NCBI GenBank assembly: GCA_000434435.1 | Contig: FR895510.1 | Coordinates: 1-39,588, forward strand | DNA length: 39,588 bases | DNA from: Firmicutes bacterium CAG:475 | Lineage (GTDB): Bacteria; Bacillota; Clostridia; Christensenellales; CAG-917 | Direction of reading: 5' to 3' | Notes under the pieces: generated by a model | Database searches by the model: none | Told to the model about the DNA's origin: nothing | Seen by the model: the letters and a program-made list of their open reading frames with translations, nothing else | In this document: positions 7,165 to 13,992 of the stretch, piece by piece | Layout: every line of letters begins with the position of its first letter | Position numbering within the stretch: the stretch's first letter is position 1 | Position numbers and translations under genes: made by a program

Positions 7165-7665
7165 TCAAGCAAGAATAAGCATTATCGCAATGCCGGCAAG
7201 CACGCACAATTTGAAGTACGTGTTTCCAAGTTTTTTGCTCTCGTCCTCGCATACCTTCTGCTTTTGCTCGAATACGTTTTTGTAGTATCCCACGTGGGAG
7301 AGCTGATCCTTCAAATCGGTTTTTCCGAGTGCAGAAAAAAAGGACGCAAGCTGTTTTTTCTCATCGGTTTTCAATATCGAAACGTTTGCGTTTTCAAAGG
7401 CATAAACTCCGCCTCGCTTTGCAAGGTTTATCCAGCACTCGACGCAACTTTCAAACTCTCCTTCCCTTCCCTGCAAAAACTTTGAGGCTATCTTTGGCAT
7501 AGGCGTTTTTTTCAGCGAAAGTTCGGTTGCAAGGCAAGAGGAAAACTCGCAAGCGGATTTGAAAAACGTCACTCGTTTTGCATACCGTCTTTTGATAAGC
7601 ACGCCGATATAGCATGCAATCAGCGCAAGCAAACCGCCTGCGACAAGCCTCAAAATTTCGCTCAT
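7165..7665 (-). CDS. spoIIIAB: stage III sporulation protein AB
   Basis: This 166-aa protein has a membrane helix at each end (about residues 3-22 and 148-165) and a helical domain between, related to the cytoplasmic domain of type II secretion GspF proteins. It probably docks the SpoIIIAA ATPase on the membrane core. The conserved LRRY-type start (RRYAKRVTFFKSACEF) and LSHVGYYKNVFEQ toward the end fit the family. ATG 7665 overlaps the spoIIIAA stop as ATGA; the frame to 7713 lies inside spoIIIAA and is not used. Confidence 0.88.
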   Translation of the reverse strand: MSEILRLVAGGLLALIACYIGVLIKRRYAKRVTFFKSACEFSSCLATELSLKKTPMPKIASKFLQGREGEFESCVECWINLAKRGGVYAFENANVSILKTDEKKQLASFFSALGKTDLKDQLSHVGYYKNVFEQKQKVCEDESKKLGNTYFKLCVLAGIAIMLILA

Positions 7666-8501
7666 ACGCGTTTTTCTACGATTTCCCCGACGGGATTTCT
7701 TCCAAGCACGCATACGACTTCGAAAACGTCGAGTAACGGCGCAAAATCGCTTTTCTCAACGCTCTTGATACTCTCGCCGTGCAATGACGCAAATACGCTC
7801 ACGCCACACCTTACGACGTCCGAAATCGCTTTTACATCCTCTTTGCCGAACAACTCGTCTGTGACGATAACGTCGGGATTCATTGCCCTCACGCAGCTTT
7901 CGTAAGCGTCGGTTTTAGGCACGCCGCTCACCACGTCGCAATCGCCTATATCGAGAATCGGAACGCCGTCGGACACGGCGCACAGCTCGTATCTCTCGTC
8001 AATTACAACCACGTTAAACCGCTTCGAGCCTATGCGCGCAAGCTCGCGTAGCAGCGTTGTTTTCCCGCATCCCGTCGGCGAAACGATAAGCGTATTCCTT
8101 GCGCGCTCGCCGTCGAACACATCGCTTGCGATTTTGTCCGCAATCCCCTTTATCTGATGAGGAATACGGATGACCAAATACCCCACGTTCTTCACGCTTA
8201 TGAGCTTGCCGCCCTCCGACACGCCTTCTCCGCCCACGCCTATGCGATAATGCTTGCACGGCACGTAACCGCGCTTCATCTCCTCCGACGCGCTGTAAAA
8301 GGACATATTCGTCGCTCTTGCCAAAACGTCGTCAACGTCCTTTTGGCTCACGATATACGGCATGCCGTTGTAGGTTGCAATCCTCTTACCATCTGCAGTA
8401 CACACGACAAGAGGACGGCCGATGCGCAAACGCAACTCCAAAATATTTTTCTCGTCACCGACGATTTTTGCGATTTTGTCCCCTACTATCTCGACAAGCA
8501 T
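7662..8501 (-). CDS. spoIIIAA: stage III sporulation protein AA, secretion-type ATPase
   Basis: SpoIIIAA (279 aa) is the cytoplasmic, mother-cell ATPase of the SpoIIIA channel, related to type II/IV secretion ATPases. The N-terminal part has LELRLRIGRPLVV (residues 21-33) and the FYSASEEMKRGYV motif (68-80). Walker A is SPTGCGKTT (141-149), where the usual first glycine is serine. Walker B is VVVIDE (164-169), and ASLHGES near 240 is the switch region. It is the first gene of the operon. No ribosome site precedes ATG; see the palindrome at 8524-8540. Confidence 0.92.
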   Translation of the reverse strand: MLVEIVGDKIAKIVGDEKNILELRLRIGRPLVVCTADGKRIATYNGMPYIVSQKDVDDVLARATNMSFYSASEEMKRGYVPCKHYRIGVGGEGVSEGGKLISVKNVGYLVIRIPHQIKGIADKIASDVFDGERARNTLIVSPTGCGKTTLLRELARIGSKRFNVVVIDERYELCAVSDGVPILDIGDCDVVSGVPKTDAYESCVRAMNPDVIVTDELFGKEDVKAISDVVRCGVSVFASLHGESIKSVEKSDFAPLLDVFEVVCVLGRNPVGEIVEKRV

Positions 8502-8523
8502 ACAAAACTATATGCCGACAAAA

Positions 8524-8540
8524 CAATGCAAATTGCATTG
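8524..8540. promoter_or_regulatory. perfect 17-bp palindrome before spoIIIAA
   Basis: CAATGCAAATTGCATTG is a perfect palindrome with 8-bp arms around a single base, 23 bp upstream of the spoIIIAA start. It sits where a promoter would be: minus-strand CATATAGT, 5 bp before ATG, resembles a sigma-E -10 element (CATACAAT type). I infer an operator or sigma-E promoter region; a convincing -35 is not visible. Confidence 0.45.
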
Positions 8541-8674
8541 CGACAAATTTAGACTTTTTTCTTAATAAAAGATAACGAAAACCAAAAAAAACAATATTGA
8601 TTATATTTTCCAAAAACTCTTGTAAAAAGTGCGGTTATTTGGATAAAAAAAGAACGAAACAATTATGACTTATC

Positions 8675-8786
8675 GTCAAGAGTCTGAAACGGATGAAGAG
8701 CACGCGTTAATATGCCTAAGTGCGCCAAAACAGATGAAGCATAGTCAAGAGCCTGAAACGCGTTATATATCTAAAGATGAAGTATA
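8675..8786. repeat. tandem ladder of efp 3'-end copies
   Basis: GTCAAGAG(T/C)CTGAAACG, the inverted copy of the efp 3' end, occurs at 8675-8691 and 8744-8760 and again at 8787-8803 in the neighbouring element. The last two copies are preceded by GATGAAG(C/T)ATA, and the stretches between them share ACGCGTTA and CTAA. The first copy matches the efp end exactly; the other two carry C for T. The region 8541-8674 is AT-rich, with no recognisable gene. Confidence 0.8.
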
Positions 8787-8911
8787 GTCAAGAGCCTGAA
8801 ACGGATGAAGAGTGCGAAAAAACCCTTTTGACGCTCGCCCAACGTACTTTTCGTACGTGACGAGTGGCAAAAGGGTTTTGACAAAGCTATTCGCCGTTTC
8901 AGACTCTTGAC
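8787..8911 (-). repeat. 3'-end structured element E1, downstream of efp
   Basis: Outer arms 8787-8803 and 8895-8911 are inverted copies; the latter contains the efp stop codon (8899-8901). The inner stem AAAACCCTTTTG (8819-8830) pairs perfectly with 8868-8879, a CTCG/CGAG stem lies inside, and ACGTAC (8842-8847), loop TTTTC and GTACGT (8853-8858) form the apex, followed by GA. The conserved box TTGACAAAGCTATTCGCC is at 8878-8895. In efp mRNA the inner stem is followed by six U, so it may terminate transcription. The same plan is seen at 21311-21432 and 38234-38379. Confidence 0.85.
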
Positions 8912-9462
8912 ATATATTCGCCGGTGCGAGTATCGATACGAATAGTATCCCCTTCGTTGACAAACATAGGCACTTGGAGTTCATAACCTGTTTCGACGGT
9001 TGCGGGCTTGGTTGCGTTGGTTGCGGTGTTGCCTGCAACTGCGGGTTCGCAAACGGTGATGAGAAGTTCGACAAAGTTTGGCGGTTCGACGGAGAACGGA
9101 GCTCCTTGGAAGAACTTCATGGTGACGTTCATGTTTTCTTTGACGAAGTTGAGAGCGTCTTCGACTTGGCTCTTGTTGAGCGGAATTTGCTCGTAGGTGT
9201 CGGCATCCATGAAGTAATAGAATTCACCGTCGTTGTAGAGGTATTCCATCGTTTTGGTTTCGATGTGTGCGAGTTCAAATTTTTCGGTGGGGTTGAAAGT
9301 TTGTTCAAGCACTGCGCCGGTGACGACGTTTTTCATTTTTGTGCGGACGAAAGCAGCGCCCTTGCCCGGTTTGACGTGCAAGAAATCGACTATGGTCATG
9401 ATTTTGTTGTCATAGAGGAACGTAACGCCCTTTCTCAAATCGCCTGCCATAATTTGTGCCAT
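8899..9462 (-). CDS. efp: translation elongation factor P
   Basis: EF-P (187 aa) enters the ribosomal E site and rescues ribosomes stalled on polyproline. The three beta-barrel domains are complete. The domain I loop VKPGKGAAFVR carries the modifiable lysine K34, and the C-terminal signature EGDTIRIDTRTGEY is intact. AGGAGA lies 8 bases before ATG, and a good promoter is 56-84 bp upstream. The efp-spoIIIA order is common in Clostridia. The last codons (TCA AGA GTC TGA) form the outer arm of element E1, so the stop codon is inside a potential long stem. Confidence 0.97.
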   Translation of the reverse strand: MAQIMAGDLRKGVTFLYDNKIMTIVDFLHVKPGKGAAFVRTKMKNVVTGAVLEQTFNPTEKFELAHIETKTMEYLYNDGEFYYFMDADTYEQIPLNKSQVEDALNFVKENMNVTMKFFQGAPFSVEPPNFVELLITVCEPAVAGNTATNATKPATVETGYELQVPMFVNEGDTIRIDTRTGEYMSRV

Positions 9463-9517
9463 AATGATATTCTCCTAAATATGTGTTTTGTGTTGTGCGC
9501 TAAAGCCTTATACAAGT

Positions 9518-9546
9518 ATTTTAGCACCTTATATGCCTCAATGCAA
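9518..9546 (-). promoter_or_regulatory. sigma-A promoter of efp
   Basis: On the minus strand the -35 is TTGCAT (9541-9546), the spacer is 17 bp, and the -10 is TAAAAT (9518-9523). It leaves an untranslated leader of about 50 nt. Confidence 0.75.
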
Positions 9547-9610
9547 GTTCTACGCAAAAATTGATAGAGCTTGCACCGTGACAATTGTATTTTTCGTAAA
9601 TCCGAAAGGA

Positions 9611-11230
9611 TTATTTTGCGTATTCTACGCTGCGAACTTCCCTGATGACGTTGACTTTGATTTGTCCGGGATATTCGAGCTCGTTTTCGAGTTTTTGAGC
9701 AATCTCCTTTGCAAGGAACACGGTGTTTGCGTCGTTGACTTGCTCGGGTTTGACCATAACTCTGATTTCTCTGCCGGCTTGGACTGCGAAAGTTTGTTCG
9801 ACGCCGTCAAATGATTTTGCGATGTCTTCGAGCTTTTCGATACGTTTGACGTAAGTTTCGACGGATTCGCGTCTTGCACCCGGTCTTGCGCTCGAAATTG
9901 CATCTGCCGCTTGAACGAGAACCGCGTCGATGGTTTGCGGCTCGATGTCGTTGTGGTGAGCGGCTATTGCGTGGATAACTTCGTTGCTTTCGCGATATTT
10001 CTTTGCAATCTCGACGCCGAGTTGAATGTGCGTACCTTCAAACTCGTGGTCGATTGCCTTGCCGATGTCATGCAACAAGCCCGCCCTCTTTGCGATGCGA
10101 GGATCGATGCCGAGTTCTGCCGCCATAACGGATGCGACGGATGCAACCTCGATTGAGTGTTTGAGCACGTTTTGTCCGTAGCTCGTGCGGTATTTGAGTC
10201 TGCCAAGGATCTTGATGAGTTCGGGATGCAATCCGTGCACGCCCACTTCGAACGCGGCTTCTTCGCCGGCTTCCTTGATGCCTGCCTCGACTTCTTTTCT
10301 CACCTTGTCCACCATCTCTTCGATGCGAGCGGGATGGATACGTCCGTCGGTGATAAGTTTTTCGAGAGTGAGTCTTGCAACTTCTCTTCTTACAGGGTCG
10401 AAACTTGAAAGCGTGATGACGTCGGGAGTGTCGTCGATGATGAGATCTACGCCCGTCGCACTTTCGAGTGCGCGGATGTTTCTTCCCATACGTCCGATAA
10501 TTCTGCCCTTCATATCGTCGTTGGGCAAAGCCACGACGGAAACGGTGTTTTCGGTTGCGGTGTCGGCGGCGCAGCGTTGAATGGCTTGCGAAATGATGTT
10601 TTGAGCCTCTTTAACCGCATTGTCTTTTGCTTCTTGGATGAGCTGTTTAGCCTCGTTCGCACTGCTCTTTTTCACGCTGTCCAAGAGTGCGTCTTTAAGT
10701 TCTTGCGAAGCCTCTTCCTTTGTCATGCCGGCAACTCTTTCAAGTTCCTTTTGCATGGTTTCCTGGGCGTTGTTGAGTTCGTTTTCAATGCCCTTCAGGC
10801 GTTCTTTGGTTTCTTCGATTTGTTTTTGCGACCTTTCAACGTCCTCGATTTTCTTGTCGAGAGCGGCGTCTTTCTTGTCAAGAGCGTCCTCTTTCTTGTC
10901 GAGTGACGCCTCTTTTTGAGCGAGGCGGTTTTCGGTGCGTTGCCAGTCTTGCTTGCGCTCTTTGGTTTCGTTTTCGAAATCCACGCGCATTTTGTTCATT
11001 TGTTCTTTAGCCTCGAGCATACCGTCCTTGCGAATGGTCTTTGCTTCGAGATTTGCTTCTTCGATAATTCTTGCCGCTTCGCGTTTTGCATTGCCGATTT
11101 TGTTTTGAGAATAAACTCTGTAAATTATAAAACCGATCAATACGCCGACGATAATCGCGCATGCCGCCGCAATACCTGCAGCCGCACCCGGCGAGAGAGC
11201 AGCAATCAGAAAATTGAAATTCCCGGTCAT
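9611..11230 (-). CDS. rny: ribonuclease Y
   Basis: RNase Y (539 aa) is the membrane-anchored endonuclease that starts mRNA decay in many Firmicutes. In order it has an N-terminal membrane helix (about residues 14-38), a long coiled coil (about 45-215, with the repeated LDKKEDALDKKDAALDKK register), a KH domain (MKGRIIGRMGRN at 240-251), and an HD domain with LLHDIGKA (H387-D388). The C-terminal EYPGQIKVNVIRE is typical. A GGAGG site precedes ATG. It stands alone, between recA and efp; recA-rny proximity is conserved in Bacillus and Clostridium. A small hairpin (AATCC/GGATT) follows the stop. Confidence 0.97.
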   Translation of the reverse strand: MTGNFNFLIAALSPGAAAGIAAACAIIVGVLIGFIIYRVYSQNKIGNAKREAARIIEEANLEAKTIRKDGMLEAKEQMNKMRVDFENETKERKQDWQRTENRLAQKEASLDKKEDALDKKDAALDKKIEDVERSQKQIEETKERLKGIENELNNAQETMQKELERVAGMTKEEASQELKDALLDSVKKSSANEAKQLIQEAKDNAVKEAQNIISQAIQRCAADTATENTVSVVALPNDDMKGRIIGRMGRNIRALESATGVDLIIDDTPDVITLSSFDPVRREVARLTLEKLITDGRIHPARIEEMVDKVRKEVEAGIKEAGEEAAFEVGVHGLHPELIKILGRLKYRTSYGQNVLKHSIEVASVASVMAAELGIDPRIAKRAGLLHDIGKAIDHEFEGTHIQLGVEIAKKYRESNEVIHAIAAHHNDIEPQTIDAVLVQAADAISSARPGARRESVETYVKRIEKLEDIAKSFDGVEQTFAVQAGREIRVMVKPEQVNDANTVFLAKEIAQKLENELEYPGQIKVNVIREVRSVEYAK

Positions 11231-11380
11231 ATTTGACCTCCATATATATAATCAAAACCACACGAGAAAGCAAAAATACGGTTATAATAAAAGTTTTTTC
11301 AAAACTGAAATGCCCCAATTTATATATCCAAACTTTGTATCTATACCAAATATTGTTTTCAATATATAGTTTTGTCTTAT

Positions 11381-11394
11381 ATAGTATATACTAT
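11381..11394. promoter_or_regulatory. 14-bp palindrome in the rny leader region
   Basis: ATAGTATATACTAT is a perfect palindrome in a very AT-rich 190-bp stretch upstream of rny. On the minus strand a possible promoter, TTGGTA, 17 bp, TATATA, lies about 55 bp nearer rny. The palindrome could be an operator or simply AT-rich symmetry. Confidence 0.3.
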
Positions 11395-11422
11395 TTGTAG
11401 TGTTTCGTCAATGCCGAGCCTC

Positions 11423-11460
11423 AAAAAAAAATCGCTTTTCGTGTCTGAAAAGCGATTTTT
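11423..11460 (-). terminator. strong terminator of recA
   Basis: Arms AAAAATCGCTTTTC (11427-11440) and GAAAAGCGATTTTT (11447-11460) form a perfect 14-bp stem with a 6-nt loop. On the minus strand the T-tract runs on from 11430 to 11423. It is 29 bp after the recA stop. Confidence 0.92.
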
Positions 11461-11489
11461 GTTCAAATCAAGGGTTTATACAAGACAAA

Positions 11490-12509
11490 TCACTTGTTCA
11501 TCTCGTATTTTTCGCGGATTTTCGCGTCGAGTTCTTTGAAAATTTCGGGATTGGACTTCAAAAATTCCATGGCCTTATCTCTGCCCTGTCCGATCTTTTC
11601 GTCGTTGTAGCTGAACCAGCTTCCGCTCTTTTGCACGAATCCGTTTTCAACCGCCAAATCCAAGACACATCCCATGTTGGAAATGCCCGTGCCGTACATG
11701 ATGTCGAACTCCGCGACTTTGAACGGAGGCGCGACTTTGTTCTTGACGACTTTTGCTTTGACGTGGTTGCCAACGATGTCGCTGCCGTCTTTGAGCGTGT
11801 CCGCTTTTCTTATTTCGATACGCACGGAGGAATAGAATTTGAGTGCTTTACCGCCTGTGGTGGTTTCGGGATTGCCGTACATAACGCCGATCTTTTCTCT
11901 CAATTGGTTGATGAAGATGATGGTGCATTTGCTCTTAGAGGACGCTGCGGTGATTTTGCGCAACGCTTGCGACATAAGGCGCGCTTGCATACCCACGTGG
12001 CTGTCGCCCATATCGCCGTCGAGTTCTGCTTGCGGAGTGAGCGCGGCAACAGAGTCGATGACGATGATGTCGATCGCGCCGCTTCTGATAAGCGTTTCGG
12101 TGATTTCTAGCGCTTGCTCGCCACTGTCGGGTTGGGAAATGTAGAGGTCGTCGAGGTTTACGCCGAGTTTTGACGCATACACGGGATCGAGCGCATGCTC
12201 CGCGTCTACGAATGCCGCCGTGCCGCCCTCTTTTTGCACTTCCGCCACGCAGTGAAGCGCAACTGTAGTTTTACCGGAAGATTCGGGTCCGTAAATTTCA
12301 ATGATTCTTCCCTTCGGAATACCGCCGATGCCGAGTGCGACGTCAAGCGTCAAACATCCCGTGGAAATTGCTTCGACTTTGGGGATTTCCGTTTCGCCAA
12401 GACGCATAATCGCGCCCTTGCCAAAGTCCTTTTCTATCTTTGCAAGAGCAAGTTGCAAATTCCGTTCCTTATCGTTAACTGCGGACTTATCCTGAGTTTT
12501 GTCTGCCAT
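11490..12509 (-). CDS. recA: recombinase RecA
   Basis: RecA (339 aa) forms filaments on ssDNA, drives strand exchange and stimulates LexA self-cleavage. Walker A is GPESSGKT (74-81); MAW motif residues, the L1 segment VAALTPQAELDG and the L2 region TTGGKALKFYSSVRIEIR are all intact. The C-terminal tail is short but complete. AAAGGAG lies 6 bases before ATG. It is preceded by cinA on the same strand with a 91-bp gap that holds a promoter-like -10 and an 18-bp palindrome. Confidence 0.98.
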   Translation of the reverse strand: MADKTQDKSAVNDKERNLQLALAKIEKDFGKGAIMRLGETEIPKVEAISTGCLTLDVALGIGGIPKGRIIEIYGPESSGKTTVALHCVAEVQKEGGTAAFVDAEHALDPVYASKLGVNLDDLYISQPDSGEQALEITETLIRSGAIDIIVIDSVAALTPQAELDGDMGDSHVGMQARLMSQALRKITAASSKSKCTIIFINQLREKIGVMYGNPETTTGGKALKFYSSVRIEIRKADTLKDGSDIVGNHVKAKVVKNKVAPPFKVAEFDIMYGTGISNMGCVLDLAVENGFVQKSGSWFSYNDEKIGQGRDKAMEFLKSNPEIFKELDAKIREKYEMNK

Positions 12510-12564
12510 ATTGTTTCTCCTTTATATCCTTTCGCCGAGTTGACGGCAAATGTTTTCTTTTTCT

Positions 12565-12600
12565 ATATTATGCGGCAATCCGTGTACCGAAATCGGTACA
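12565..12600 (-). promoter_or_regulatory. recA promoter with overlapping 18-bp palindrome
   Basis: TGTACCGAAATCGGTACA (12583-12600) is a perfect 8-bp-arm palindrome that begins directly after the cinA stop. On the minus strand a -10 of TAATAT lies at 12565-12570, and the -35 position (poor match) falls inside the palindrome. There is no T-run to make it a terminator. The usual Gram-positive LexA box (CGAAC-N4-GTTCG) is absent. I infer a repressor operator for recA of unknown type. Confidence 0.5.
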
Positions 12601-13296
12601 TCAAAGGCGCAAAATATCCCCTTTCAGATACCTTATGAGGTAAAACAGCGCAACGTTTGACGTCGCACGTCTTATCTCGTTGCGGCTTCCCGAAAATCTA
12701 CGCTCGAACACGGTGATGAAATCTCCTCCGCCCACGCCGATATACACAAGCCCCACGGGCTTTCCTTCATCGCCCGTCGGTCCTGCGAGACCTGTGGTTG
12801 CAAGTGCGATGTCCACCGGACGTTTGCAAAGACCTTTCACCATTGCGTAAGCCGTTTCTCTGCTCACCGCGCCATAGTCGGCAAGCACGGATTTCGGCAC
12901 GCCCAATCTTTCGACTTTCGAGGCGCGATTGTAGCACACTATGCCCTCGTAAAAGTTTGCGCTGATGCCGGGAATGCCCGTAAGGCGCGAGCAAATCTCT
13001 CCGCCCGTCAAACTTTCGCCTACGGCAAGCGTGCGATTGTTCATTTTCAAGAGTCTTGCGGCAATCTCTTCAAGCGAGCCTTCCGTTGCGGAATAAACTT
13101 CCTCTTCGAAAGCGTTGTACACTCTGCTCTTCACCGTTTCGAAAACGTCGCGTTTTGCGCTGCTCGACATGCCTATCGTTGCGTCAAGGCAATACTCCTC
13201 AACCGAAAAATTCACGCCGAAACCCTCGAATTTTTCGAGGCGAGAGAGGATTTCCTCCTTGTCGAGTCCGCAAATTTTGACTATTTCTTTTATCAT
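12601..13296 (-). CDS. cinA: CinA family protein lacking the N-terminal MoCF domain
   Basis: This 231-aa protein carries the C-terminal CinA domain (about residues 75-225), which in characterised members hydrolyses nicotinamide mononucleotide to nicotinic acid mononucleotide (PncC activity). Motifs are AVGESLTGG (91-99; the family usually has ESCTGG), GYGAVS-like ADYGAVSRETAYAM and ATTGLAGPTGDEGKPVGLVYIG. Residues 1-74 resemble the linker domain that joins the two halves of full-length CinA. The 170-residue molybdopterin-binding-like domain of full-length CinA (about 410 aa) is missing and no relic is seen upstream. It sits between pgsA and recA, as in Bacillus. The ribosome site is weak. Confidence 0.88.
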   Translation of the reverse strand: MIKEIVKICGLDKEEILSRLEKFEGFGVNFSVEEYCLDATIGMSSSAKRDVFETVKSRVYNAFEEEVYSATEGSLEEIAARLLKMNNRTLAVGESLTGGEICSRLTGIPGISANFYEGIVCYNRASKVERLGVPKSVLADYGAVSRETAYAMVKGLCKRPVDIALATTGLAGPTGDEGKPVGLVYIGVGGGDFITVFERRFSGSRNEIRRATSNVALFYLIRYLKGDILRL

Positions 13297-13329
13297 TTTT
13301 TCGATTATCTAAACGGATTGTTTATGCAA

Positions 13330-13992
13330 TTATTCTGCTTTTTCTTCTTGTGCGGTCTGCTCGTTTTGTTCGTTTTCGCAAGGCTCGTCGTCCTGTCTTA
13401 AAACGTGCTTGTTTTTAAATACGTAGTTAAGTCCGCTGTACACCGCAAAGAATGCGCCGATATAGAAGGTTATCGTGCCTATCCAACCGAGTACGGGGTG
13501 AAGCCCCGCAAGCATAAGTATCGTAACTCCGACGTCCAAAAACACGGTTTTGATTTTGCCGTAGATGTCCGCCGCAAGCACCAAACCTCTGGACGCCGCA
13601 ATGGAGCGGAACACGCCTATTATAAGCTCTCTTGAAAGGATGAGCCCCGAAAGAAGCGCGATTACGAGTGCGTTATACGTGTAAACTCCGTTCATCGAAA
13701 GTCCGTCGCGGAACAACACGATGAGGAACAACATAACGACAATGACAACCTTGTCCGCAAGCGGATCGAGAAATTTGCCCAGCATTGACACGGTGTTGGT
13801 CTTTCTTGCGATGTGTCCGTCAACGAAGTCGGTTGCGCAGCATATTGCAAACAACGCAGCGGCAATGACTATGAGCGCGATATGCGCGCCTTGCGACACT
13901 CTTGCAAGCTCTGCCGCGATAAACATGGCTATGGTTGGTATAATCAAAAATATACGCGCTATCGTGATTTTGGTTGCGAGCGTGATTTTCAT
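13330..13992 (-). CDS. pgsA: CDP-diacylglycerol-glycerol-3-phosphate 3-phosphatidyltransferase
   Basis: PgsA (220 aa) makes phosphatidylglycerol phosphate in the cytoplasmic membrane. The CDP-alcohol phosphotransferase signature is complete: D55, D58, G59, A62, R63, G72, D76 and D80. About five to six membrane helices are visible. The last 30 residues are an acidic, Gln/Glu-rich hydrophilic tail, longer than usual. ATG overlaps the rimO stop by 4 bp (ATGA), so it is translated from the ftsK-rimO-pgsA transcript. Confidence 0.95.
   Translation of the reverse strand: MKITLATKITIARIFLIIPTIAMFIAAELARVSQGAHIALIVIAAALFAICCATDFVDGHIARKTNTVSMLGKFLDPLADKVVIVVMLFLIVLFRDGLSMNGVYTYNALVIALLSGLILSRELIIGVFRSIAASRGLVLAADIYGKIKTVFLDVGVTILMLAGLHPVLGWIGTITFYIGAFFAVYSGLNYVFKNKHVLRQDDEPCENEQNEQTAQEEKAE

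Noticed and set aside
8675..8812. Possible CRISPR-like repeat array
   Set aside because: Only three 17-bp copies with unequal, mutually similar spacers, and they derive from the efp end; no cas gene is nearby.
12583..12600. Palindrome read as a cinA terminator
   Set aside because: The loop would be only about 2 nt and no T-run follows on the minus strand, so an operator is more likely.
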